Below, piece after piece: positions 1 through 5,325 of a stretch of DNA of 5,325 nt. The DNA comes from Candidatus Omnitrophota bacterium (GTDB taxonomy: Bacteria; Omnitrophota; Gorgyraeia; Gygaellales; Profunditerraquicolaceae). The position numbers and the translations under genes are program-made. The notes under the pieces are model-generated. The model did no database searches and was not told the DNA's origin. It saw only the letters and a program-made list of their open reading frames with translations. The number at the start of each line of letters is the position of its first letter. Position 1 is the first letter of the stretch. Where the stretch lies: assembly GCA_018814745.1 (NCBI GenBank), contig JAHIZC010000070.1:1-5325 (forward strand). Reading direction: 5' to 3'.

Positions 1-49
1 CCGTTTCTTTCTAGCTCGATGTTTGCCATTATGTTTCGCTAGAAGTGTC

Positions 50-87
50 CCCCTTGCAATAAAATAAGTTGCAAGGGGTTTTTGTTT
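50..87 (+). terminator. Intrinsic terminator-like hairpin upstream of the arsenite permease
   Basis: Ten perfectly complementary bases (CCCCTTGCAA at 50-59 and TTGCAAGGGG at 69-78) flank a 9-nt A-rich loop. The right arm is followed by TTTTTGTTT at 79-87. This is the classic layout of a factor-independent terminator on the + strand. It probably ends the transcript of an unseen upstream gene. It lies only 14 nt before the SD of the arsenite permease, so it could also work as an attenuator or partial terminator inside a longer ars transcript. Hairpin and T-run are read directly; the regulatory role is inferred. Confidence 0.8.
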
Positions 88-97
88 AAAGTAGAAT
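69..97 (+). promoter_or_regulatory. Possible sigma70-like promoter overlapping the hairpin
   Basis: TTGCAA at 69-74 matches 4 of 6 bases of the -35 consensus. TAGAAT at 92-97 matches 5 of 6 of the -10. The spacer is 17 nt. The -35 would lie inside the right arm of the terminator-like hairpin. Transcription would start near 103-105, inside the SD of the permease gene, giving a leader of about 10 nt. That is unusually short and makes the site doubtful. The alternative is read-through from an upstream promoter outside the window. Confidence 0.25.
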
Positions 98-100
98 ATT

Positions 101-107
101 GAGAGGG
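101..107 (+). promoter_or_regulatory. Ribosome binding site fixing the permease start at 114
   Basis: GAGAGGG ends 6 nt before the ATG at 114. The longer reading frame begins with a TTG at 99 that has no SD of its own and overlaps this site. The site therefore supports the shorter 361-residue protein. Confidence 0.75.
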
Positions 108-113
108 AATATT

Positions 114-1199
114 ATGGAAAGCATTGTTCGCGAAGAAAAAAGATTAAGTTTTTTTGAGAGATACCTTACGGGTTGGGTTATTGGCTGTATTGTTTTAGGT
201 ATTTTATTGGGTAAGTTATTTCCGCAAGTAGCCCTTGGCCTGGATAAAATATCTATTTACCAGGTATCGATCCCGATTGCGATATGTCTATTTTTTATGA
301 TGTATCCGATTATGGTAAAGATTGATTTTGCCGAAGTTATTAAAGCAGGAAAAATGCCTAAGCCGGTATTGCTTACTTTATTTGTCAATTGGTGCATTAA
401 ACCCTTTACCATGCTTGCCATAGCTACGCTATTTCTCGGCGTGCTATTTAAGGGGTTACTACCGGGGTTTGAGATTATCAAAGGCGGAACAGAGGTAGAA
501 CTATATAGATCATATATTTCCGGCTGCATTTTGCTGGGAATTGCGCCTTGCACGGCAATGGTGCTTGTCTGGGGGCATTTATCTAAGGGCAACGACGGCC
601 ATACGCTGGTGATGGTAGCGATAAACTCCCTAACGATGTTATTATTATATGCTCCTCTGGGAGGGTGGTTGTTAGGTGTTAATAAAATGCCTATTCCCTG
701 GCAGACAATCGTCTTATCTGTTGTAGCCTATGTAGGGTTGCCTCTTTTTTTAGGGTATCATTCAAGAAAATATATAATTGCAAAGAAAGGAATAGAGTGG
801 TTTAAGGAAAAATTCCTGCATTATTTAACGCCGGTTTCTATCGGAGCCTTACTCGTTACACTTATTCTTTTATTCTCATTTAAGGGTGAACTTATCATTA
901 GGCAGCCGCAGGTAATATTCTTAATAGCAATACCTCTTTTTATTCAGACTTGTCTAATTTTTGCCTTAGCATATGGATTAGCCAAGTGGCTAAAATTACC
1001 ATACAGGGATGCTGCTCCCTCGGCTTTGATAGGGGCAAGTAACCACTTTGAAGTTGCTATTGCCACATCAGCAATGCTTTTTGGGTTATCTTCCGGAGCA
1101 TCTTTAGCAACAGTAGTCGGAGTATTAATTGAAGTACCTGTAATGTTAATGCTCGTAAGAGTATGCCTGAAGACCAGGGGTATTTTCGAAATTCAGTAA
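114..1199 (+). CDS. acr3: ACR3-family arsenite efflux permease
   Basis: A polytopic inner-membrane carrier that exports arsenite, As(OH)3, probably coupled to the proton gradient. It is the usual last step of arsenate/arsenite detoxification. The 361-residue product has about ten hydrophobic spans (roughly residues 21-36, 47-68, 84-111, 136-155, 163-188, 197-216, 238-257, 266-291, 300-325, 328-351). Family signatures are visible: [19 protein letters not shown] in span 4 with the essential-type cysteine (Cys146), [12 protein letters not shown] in span 9, and [12 protein letters not shown] in span 10. Conserved glutamates are Glu313 and Glu340. Length and motifs fit the ACR3(1) branch, unrelated to ArsB of E. 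coli. The ATG at 114 is preferred because GAGAGGG at 101-107 lies 6 nt upstream; the in-frame TTG at 99 would overlap that SD. No ArsR-type gene or operator is visible, so control must come from upstream. The substrate is assigned by family; some members also carry antimonite. Confidence 0.95.
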   Translation: MESIVREEKRLSFFERYLTGWVIGCIVLGILLGKLFPQVALGLDKISIYQVSIPIAICLFFMMYPIMVKIDFAEVIKAGKMPKPVLLTLFVNWCIKPFTMLAIATLFLGVLFKGLLPGFEIIKGGTEVELYRSYISGCILLGIAPCTAMVLVWGHLSKGNDGHTLVMVAINSLTMLLLYAPLGGWLLGVNKMPIPWQTIVLSVVAYVGLPLFLGYHSRKYIIAKKGIEWFKEKFLHYLTPVSIGALLVTLILLFSFKGELIIRQPQVIFLIAIPLFIQTCLIFALAYGLAKWLKLPYRDAAPSALIGASNHFEVAIATSAMLFGLSSGASLATVVGVLIEVPVMLMLVRVCLKTRGIFEIQ

Positions 1200-1260
1200 T
1201 ACAGTTTTAAACTCGTCCACGAAGGAGTCATCCTCCCTGAATCCTCTTTAATAAAATATC

Positions 1261-1288
1261 TTGCAGGCGGTTTTCATTATGGTAGAAT
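1261..1288 (+). promoter_or_regulatory. Probable extended -10 promoter for the nuclease/two-component operon
   Basis: In the 143-nt gap after the permease, TGGTAGAAT at 1280-1288 is an extended -10 element: a TGn followed by TAGAAT, 5 of 6 to consensus. TTGCAG at 1261-1266 is a weak -35, 3 of 6, with a 16-nt spacer. A good extended -10 tolerates a weak -35. The predicted transcript starts near 1295 and has a leader of about 48 nt before the TTG start at 1343. The rest of the gap shows only a 4-bp GGAG/CTCC hairpin without a T-run, so no terminator for the permease gene is evident. Confidence 0.45.
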
Positions 1289-1342
1289 TGTGCGAAGAAG
1301 CAAAGCAAAAGATTTACTAATCTTAAATTTGGAGCATATTCA

Positions 1343-2749
1343 TTGAGCACTAGCATTCAATTCTGCGGAGGAGCGGGTATAGTTACCGGGTCGATGCATC
1401 TTGTATCGGTAGACCGGGCCCAGATACTTTTAGATTGCGGGCTTTTTCAGGGACGTCGAGATGAAACCCACGAAGTAAATTCGAATTTTATATTTAATCC
1501 GCAACGTTTACGCGCTTCTATTTTATCGCACGCCCATATAGACCATTGCGGTAATATACCTACCTTAATAAAAAAGGGATACCGGTCACATATTTTCGCA
1601 ACCCCCCCTACAAAAAGATTATGTAATTATATGATTCCGGATAGCGGGTATGTCCAGGAAGAAGACATCAAGTATGTAAATAAAATCAATAAACGCAAAG
1701 GAATACCTCCCCGGTTTCCGCTCTATACGAAACAAGAAGCAGAAAATTCTCTTAGATACATTAGGGCACTGGAATATAATACTAAATTCGCTCTCTCCAA
1801 AGAAATAGACCTGACATTTTTTGAAGCCGGCCATATCCTTGGCTCTGCAGTACCTGTATTAGATATCAAAATATCTAAAGGGAGAATGAGAATCGCTTAT
1901 GCCGTTGACCTAGGCAGGTACGGTATGCCGCTTCTGCGCGATCCCGAGATACCAAAGGATATCGACTACCTTATTATTGAAAGTACTTATGGGGGGAGAA
2001 AACACAGTAGTATTCAAGATGCCGAAGACGAATTGGCAGGTGCTATAAACCGCGCAGCAAATCGAGAGGGAAAGATCATTATTCCCTCTTTTGCGCTTGA
2101 GCGGACGCAACTAATAGTTTTCTTTATCAGCGAATTAATAAAGAGAAAAAAGATCCAGAAAATCCCCATCTATGTCGATAGCCCGTTAGCAGTTAACCTT
2201 ACCAAGGTATTCCGGAAGAATTGGGAATATTTCGATGAGATTACCAGGAGGGCCTTTAGGAGCCAGCAGGATCCCCTTGGCTATGATAATATTACCTATA
2301 TAACCAATGTGAACAGTTCAAAGAAATTGAATGATAAGAACGGCCCGATAATTATTATTTCTGCTTCCGGAATGTGTGAGAACGGGCGTATCCGCCATCA
2401 TTTAAAAAATAATATTGAGAGTTCGCGGAATATGGTCATTGTGATAGGCTTTATGGCAAAAAACACCTTAGGAAGGCGGATTGTAGACCGGGAGAAAGTA
2501 GTGCGGATTTTCGGAACGCCACGTGAATTAAATGCGGAAGTCGTCATCTTAAATGCTTTCAGTTCCCATGCCGATGAAACAGGGCTTGTTGAATATGTGA
2601 AAAAATGCCGGGGGAGATTAAAAGAGGTGTTTATTGTACATGGAGAAGAAGAGCAGTCAGAGGTTTTAAAATCTAACCTGAAGAAATTGAACTTTAAGGT
2701 GCGCATACCGGTAAAAAACGAAACCGTGCATCTTTCGGATAGTTTATAG
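1343..2749 (+). CDS. Metallo-beta-lactamase/beta-CASP/RMMBL ribonuclease (CPSF73-like)
   Basis: A probable cytoplasmic zinc-dependent RNA endonuclease of the YSH1/CPSF73-like group, which in bacteria includes Thermus TTHA0252. The 468 residues show all diagnostic motifs: Asp31 (LLDCG), the zinc-binding HAHIDH at 63-68, His164 (GHILGSA), Asp189 (VDLGR), beta-CASP motif A Glu213 (ESTYG), the GMCENGRIRHHL block at 343-354, motif B His409 (SSHAD) and motif C His433 (VHGE). The metallo-beta-lactamase core is split by a beta-CASP cap at about 225-350 and closed by an RMMBL segment at about 370-450. No KH domain is present, unlike archaeal aCPSF1, and the protein is too short for RNase J. The TTG start is chosen because GGAG at 1331-1334 lies 8 nt upstream and the first strand (SIQFCGGAGIVTGS) begins immediately after it. 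The catalytic set looks intact. The residue before Asp189 is Val, where I recall Gly in most relatives. Its RNA target is unknown. It is probably co-transcribed with the two-component genes 43 nt downstream. Confidence 0.93.
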   Translation: MSTSIQFCGGAGIVTGSMHLVSVDRAQILLDCGLFQGRRDETHEVNSNFIFNPQRLRASILSHAHIDHCGNIPTLIKKGYRSHIFATPPTKRLCNYMIPDSGYVQEEDIKYVNKINKRKGIPPRFPLYTKQEAENSLRYIRALEYNTKFALSKEIDLTFFEAGHILGSAVPVLDIKISKGRMRIAYAVDLGRYGMPLLRDPEIPKDIDYLIIESTYGGRKHSSIQDAEDELAGAINRAANREGKIIIPSFALERTQLIVFFISELIKRKKIQKIPIYVDSPLAVNLTKVFRKNWEYFDEITRRAFRSQQDPLGYDNITYITNVNSSKKLNDKNGPIIIISASGMCENGRIRHHLKNNIESSRNMVIVIGFMAKNTLGRRIVDREKVVRIFGTPRELNAEVVILNAFSSHADETGLVEYVKKCRGRLKEVFIVHGEEEQSEVLKSNLKKLNFKVRIPVKNETVHLSDSL

Positions 2750-2792
2750 AAAACGAAAAATTGGCAGATAGGACACAAGAGACAGGAGAGTA

Positions 2793-3461
2793 ATGCGTAT
2801 TTTATTGGTTGAAGATGAAGATCGGATAGCCTCATTTATTGCCCGCGGTTTAAAGGAAGCGCGTTATGTAGTAGATATAGCTAAAGACGGAGAAAAAGCA
2901 GCTTTTATGGCTGAAATTAATGATTATGATTTACTTATACTCGATATCATGCTCCCGGGTAAAGACGGTATATCCGTCTGCAAGGAGCTACGCAGTAAAG
3001 GCCGCGATATGCCGATATTAATGCTTTCTGCAAAAGATACAACCGATGATAAGGTGAGAGGGCTTAATTTCGGAGCAGATGACTACCTGGCTAAGCCGTT
3101 TGTTTTTAAGGAACTCTTAGCCAGGGTTCAGGCGCTGCTGCGCAGGCAAAAGCCCAGCCAGGGCACAATCCTTAAGGTAGGAGATTTAGAATTAAATCAA
3201 CTTACGCATCGGGTGAGTCGTAAGGATAAGGAAATTGAATTAACCAGCAAAGAATATACTCTGCTTGAGTATTTGATGCTTAACACCGGCAAAGTAGTCA
3301 GCCGTACAATGATCTCCGAACATGTCTGGCATGAAGATTTTGACAGCCTTACTAACGTTATTGACGTATTTATGAAATATCTACGTAATAAAATCGATAA
3401 AGGTTTTAAAAAACAATTGATACATACTATTCGGGGGAGTGGATATTGCTTGAAAGAATAA
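2793..3461 (+). CDS. OmpR/PhoB-family response regulator
   Basis: A cytoplasmic transcription factor that is phosphorylated by its partner kinase and then binds DNA. The 222 residues divide into an N-terminal receiver (about 1-118) and a C-terminal winged-helix DNA-binding domain (about 125-221). Receiver residues are complete: acidic pair Glu7/Asp8, phospho-acceptor Asp51 (LILDIMLPGKDG), switch Ser79 (MLSAKD) and Lys101 (LAKPF). The output domain has the typical ELTSKEYTLLEYL, ISEHVW, and VIDVFMKYLRNKID...IRGSGY blocks of this family. It resembles the heavy-metal/CopR-CusR branch in length and style, but that subfamily label does not establish a metal signal. The ATG at 2793 follows AGGAG at 2784-2788 with a short 4-nt gap. 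Its stop lies inside the kinase gene, so the two are translationally coupled. The target promoter is unknown; no clear pair of binding repeats was seen in the window. Confidence 0.96.
   Translation: MRILLVEDEDRIASFIARGLKEARYVVDIAKDGEKAAFMAEINDYDLLILDIMLPGKDGISVCKELRSKGRDMPILMLSAKDTTDDKVRGLNFGADDYLAKPFVFKELLARVQALLRRQKPSQGTILKVGDLELNQLTHRVSRKDKEIELTSKEYTLLEYLMLNTGKVVSRTMISEHVWHEDFDSLTNVIDVFMKYLRNKIDKGFKKQLIHTIRGSGYCLKE
3433..3448 (+). promoter_or_regulatory. Internal SD and TTG start coupling kinase to regulator
   Basis: GGGGGAG at 3433-3439 lies within the end of the regulator gene, 6 nt before the TTG at 3446. Ribosomes finishing the regulator at 3461 are therefore already at the kinase start. 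This overlap of 16 nt is typical of coupled two-component pairs and decides the start of the kinase. Confidence 0.75.
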
Positions 3462-4942
3462 AAAAAATCAGATTCGACTCAATTAAGTTTAAATTCGGCT
3501 TGTTTTTTACCAGTGCCCTGGCGGTGATTCTGGTTTTTTACATGGTAGTCGTTTATTTCGGCCAACGTTACGCCCTTTATCGTGATTTCGACCGGAAATT
3601 AGCCGAGAAAGCGCAGGGAGTGACAAATGCGATAAATTCTTTTCTTCCGGTATTAGAGGATGATAAGAGAGGATTTAATTCAGCCGTGAATACGGTTTTC
3701 CTGTACGAGGGTGTTCCGCTAGGTGATAGCTACGCTGAGGTGCAAGAGCAGTGGCTAAAAAAAATGACAGAACTCAACCTCCGCGATGATTATATCGTCC
3801 TGGCAACCGCCGAGGGCGAGCCTGTTGCCAGCTCACGGAATCTAAATAAAGAGATACTCCCGCATTTTTTATTAGGCGTTGAATCGTTGGAGAAGGCAGT
3901 ATTGTTCCAGAGTATTCAATTCGCCAAACAGCGCCTGCGCCTGATTACGGTTCCCTACTACTATAAGAATAAACGGATGTATTTGCTTCAAGTAGGCTCC
4001 TCCTTGAGCCCGATGAATAAAATTCTATATGGCCGTATGCTTTTTGCTTTAACGATTATTCTGCCGGTTTTAGCTTTCGCCGGCCTCCTGGGAGGCATGG
4101 CTTCCGAACGCATCCTCTCTCCGATGAAGAAGTTAACCGGCATAGCCAGGCATATCACCTATAAGGATTTAAGTGCCAGGGTACAGGTAGAGCACGTAGA
4201 CGAAGAATTACGTTACCTGGTTGAAGCATTTAATGAGATGATCTCTCGGCTGGATAAATCCTTCCGTTACATCGCTCAATTCAGCTCTAATGTGGCGCAT
4301 GAATTAAAGACCCCGCTTACTATTATCAAAGGAGAAACTGAACTTGCGCTTATGCAGAAGCGCGAAAGCCAGGAATATCAGCGGGTAATCAAGGTGACTC
4401 AGGATGAAGCTGACGGGATGCTTCGGATTGTGGAGGATCTACTTCTTCTAAGCAGGCTCGAATATCAGCCCCAAGTTCTTAACTTTGAAAGATTAAATTT
4501 CAGTGTCTTCATTAAAGGCGTCTATGAACAAATTAAGAAAACGGCGGAACGAAAAAATATTTCGCTTAAACTAACCGGTAATGAAAACCCCGTGTTGATT
4601 AATGCCGACGAGGTACATTTGAAACGTATGTTTATCAATTTAATAAACAATGCAGTAAAGTTCACTCACCCGGGAGGAAGGATTATCATAACTTCGCAAA
4701 GGGAAAACAAGAAATTAAAAGTTGCAATTAAGGACACGGGCGTAGGAATAAAGCCGCAAGATCTGGAAAAGATTTTTGACCGCTTTTTTCATGCCGATCA
4801 TCTTAATCAAGATAAAGAGAGCGGAAGCGGATTGGGCTTAAGCATCGTACAGTCAATTATCAAAATCCATGATGGAGATATTTCCGTAGAAAGCCAGCCT
4901 CAAAAAGGCTCCACTTTTACTATTACCCTCCCGATAGTTTAG
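3446..4942 (+). CDS. Membrane sensor histidine kinase, partner of the upstream regulator
   Basis: An inner-membrane kinase that autophosphorylates on histidine and passes the phosphate to the regulator encoded just upstream. Order in the 498 residues: short cytoplasmic basic tail; membrane span about 16-38; extracytoplasmic sensor about 39-194; membrane span about 197-219; HAMP linker about 218-270; HisKA dimerisation domain with phospho-acceptor His285 (SSNVAHELKTP); HATPase domain with N box (NLINNAVKF, about 398-406), G1 box DTGVGIK (430-436), F box FDRFF (444-448) and G2 box GSGLGLS (460-466). All catalytic boxes are intact. The architecture matches CusS/EnvZ-type classical kinases. The sensor contains a PAS/Cache-like strand-turn-strand (YIVLATAEGEPVASS, 116-130). 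The protein has no cysteine, and the sensor has a single histidine (His140), so there is no obvious metal-binding cluster and the ligand is unknown. The TAG stop is followed immediately by the large palindrome. Confidence 0.95.
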   Translation: MLERIKKIRFDSIKFKFGLFFTSALAVILVFYMVVVYFGQRYALYRDFDRKLAEKAQGVTNAINSFLPVLEDDKRGFNSAVNTVFLYEGVPLGDSYAEVQEQWLKKMTELNLRDDYIVLATAEGEPVASSRNLNKEILPHFLLGVESLEKAVLFQSIQFAKQRLRLITVPYYYKNKRMYLLQVGSSLSPMNKILYGRMLFALTIILPVLAFAGLLGGMASERILSPMKKLTGIARHITYKDLSARVQVEHVDEELRYLVEAFNEMISRLDKSFRYIAQFSSNVAHELKTPLTIIKGETELALMQKRESQEYQRVIKVTQDEADGMLRIVEDLLLLSRLEYQPQVLNFERLNFSVFIKGVYEQIKKTAERKNISLKLTGNENPVLINADEVHLKRMFINLINNAVKFTHPGGRIIITSQRENKKLKVAIKDTGVGIKPQDLEKIFDRFFHADHLNQDKESGSGLGLSIVQSIIKIHDGDISVESQPQKGSTFTITLPIV

Positions 4943-4996
4943 AAACATGGGGACGGTTCTATTTTTCAAAAATTTAATAGAACCGTCCCCATGTTT
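4943..4996. repeat. 54-bp near-perfect palindrome, candidate REP/MITE-type element
   Basis: Arms at 4943-4963 and 4976-4996 are exact reverse complements over 21 nt and share the core GGGGACGGTTCTATT on one side and AATAGAACCGTCCCC on the other. The loop of 12 nt at 4964-4975 is A/T only except for one C. From memory, GGGGACGGTTC-type palindromes recur in several bacterial genomes near single-domain IS200-like (RAYT) transposases, which would make this a non-autonomous repeat. No transposase and no GTAG-type REP head are seen here, so mobility is a hypothesis. Its position flush against a stop codon would suit an insertion that was kept as a terminator. Confidence 0.6.
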
Positions 4997-4999
4997 TTT
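4943..4999 (+). terminator. Long-stem intrinsic terminator after the kinase gene
   Basis: The palindrome beginning directly after the kinase TAG forms a perfect 21-bp stem with a 12-nt loop. The right arm runs into six consecutive T at 4994-4999. Transcribed from the left it gives a very stable hairpin plus U-tract, enough to end the nuclease/regulator/kinase transcript. Read from the other strand the trailing T-run is only three bases, so termination should be mainly in the + direction. The structure is seen; the function is inferred. Confidence 0.75.
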
Positions 5000-5002
5000 A
5001 AT

Positions 5003-5031
5003 TTGACGAATAGAATTCTTGGGTGTATTAT
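5003..5031 (+). promoter_or_regulatory. Strong sigma70-type promoter of the secreted-protein gene
   Basis: TTGACG at 5003-5008 and TATTAT at 5026-5031 each match 5 of 6 consensus bases and are separated by the ideal 17 nt. The start point would be near 5038, giving a leader of about 35 nt before the TTG at 5073. An 8-bp palindrome, AGAATTCT, lies in the spacer at 5012-5019; it is short and may be chance. The promoter starts only four bases after the terminator T-run, so the downstream gene looks transcriptionally separate from the kinase operon. Confidence 0.7.
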
Positions 5032-5072
5032 GAGTTTAAATATAACCACTTTAACTGATGGAGGATATATAG

Positions 5073-5325
5073 TTGAAAAGAATATTTTTCTTTATATTAG
5101 CAGGGGTATTTATTTTAAACGGAGAAGCTAAACAAGTTTTAGCAGGAGATAGCTTTCAGGAAGAAGCTCTCGCCAGAAGAAAAGTTTTGCTAAGAGAGAT
5201 TCTTGGGGATGAAGAGGCCGAACGCAAGGAAGCAATCTCTCAAAAAAAGGCAAAGCAGAAAGATGTTAAGGCAAAGAGAGAAAAAACTCTAGCCAATAAG
5301 AAAGCCGAGCGCGATGCAGTTCTAG
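5073..5325 (+). CDS. Partial secreted, Lys/Glu/Ala-rich probable coiled-coil protein
   Basis: The reading frame stays open from a TTG at 5073 to the window edge (84 codons, 3' end missing). GGAGG at 5060-5064, 8 nt upstream, and a strong promoter support the start. The N-terminus is a typical Sec signal peptide: KR at 2-3, a hydrophobic run at about 4-15, and possible cleavage after Ala24 (QVLA/GD) or Ala19 (GEA/KQ). The next 60 residues are half charged (11 Lys, 6 Arg, 9 Glu, 4 Asp) with 9 Ala, in AKQKD/AKREK/NKKAERD-like blocks that favour a long helix or coiled coil. I do not recognise the family. It could be a periplasmic or envelope helical protein, and genes beside OmpR-type regulators are sometimes their targets, but nothing here proves that link. 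The frame check was done codon by codon. Confidence 0.7.
   Translation, partial: MKRIFFFILAGVFILNGEAKQVLAGDSFQEEALARRKVLLREILGDEEAERKEAISQKKAKQKDVKAKREKTLANKKAERDAVL

Noticed and set aside
1..42. Possible C-terminal end of an upstream gene (frame closing at TAG 40-42)
   Set aside because: Other frames also close between 12 and 67, and the 13 residues visible (PFLSSSMFAIMFR) match nothing I recognise, so no partial gene can be called.
9..44. TTCTAGC/GCTAGAA inverted repeat with 22-nt spacer
   Set aside because: A 7-bp match is short, the spacer is long and no associated signal is visible. It could be an operator, but chance is as likely.
99..113. TTG at 99 as the permease start
   Set aside because: It overlaps the SD that serves the ATG at 114 and has no SD of its own; family length also fits the shorter form.
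257..592. 111-codon open frame on the - strand
   Set aside because: It lies wholly inside the well-supported arsenite permease gene and has no recognisable domain; it is a shadow frame.
1224..1236. GGAG/CTCC hairpin after the permease gene
   Set aside because: The stem is only 4 bp and no T-run follows, which is too weak to call a terminator.
1279..1320. 13-codon ORF (MVELCEEAKQKIY) before the nuclease gene
   Set aside because: It overlaps the likely -10 element and has only a weak SD (AGGCGG at 1264-1269, 9 nt upstream), so a leader peptide is not supported.
2398..2835. 145-codon open frame on the - strand spanning the nuclease end and regulator start
   Set aside because: It is antisense to two strongly supported genes, and its translation shows no family signature. 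The same applies to the frames at 1619-1834 and 1910-2110.

Overview
The window is a bacterial chromosomal segment of moderate-to-low GC content. It holds four complete genes and one partial gene, all on the + strand, packed tightly. There are no RNA genes, CRISPR arrays or transposase genes. Gene starts follow ordinary bacterial rules: each has a recognisable Shine-Dalgarno (SD) sequence, and three of five use TTG. The RNA polymerase signals look sigma70-like. The lineage cannot be fixed from the sequence. An ACR3(1)-type arsenite pump, a CPSF73-like ribonuclease and a GGGGACGGTTC palindrome would fit an anaerobic or candidate-phylum bacterium (Omnitrophota-like MAGs came to mind), but that is an impression from memory.

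Layout. Bases 1-113 hold the tail of an unseen upstream unit and a 10-bp terminator-like hairpin just before the first gene. Bases 114-1199 encode an ACR3-family arsenite efflux permease. Bases 1200-1342 are intergenic and carry a probable extended -10 promoter. Bases 1343-2749 encode a metallo-beta-lactamase/beta-CASP/RMMBL RNA nuclease. Bases 2793-3461 and 3446-4942 encode an OmpR/PhoB response regulator and its membrane histidine kinase, overlapping by 16 nt. A near-ideal 54-bp palindrome (two 21-nt perfect arms) starts at the base after the kinase stop codon and ends in a T-run, so it can act as the operon terminator; it also looks like a dispersed REP/MITE-type repeat. A strong consensus-like promoter follows, driving a partial gene for a secreted, extremely charged, probably coiled-coil protein that runs off the window.

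How the genes fit together. The nuclease, regulator and kinase are most simply read as one transcript: there is a promoter before the nuclease, only 43 nt between nuclease and regulator, and a terminator after the kinase. The regulator and kinase are a cognate OmpR-type pair. The arsenite pump lies upstream with no convincing terminator before the nuclease promoter, but nothing shows that the two-component system senses arsenic. No exotic new system is visible. The points most worth a second look are the palindrome abutting the kinase stop, the nuclease/two-component linkage, the hairpin before the arsenite pump, and the unfinished secreted protein.
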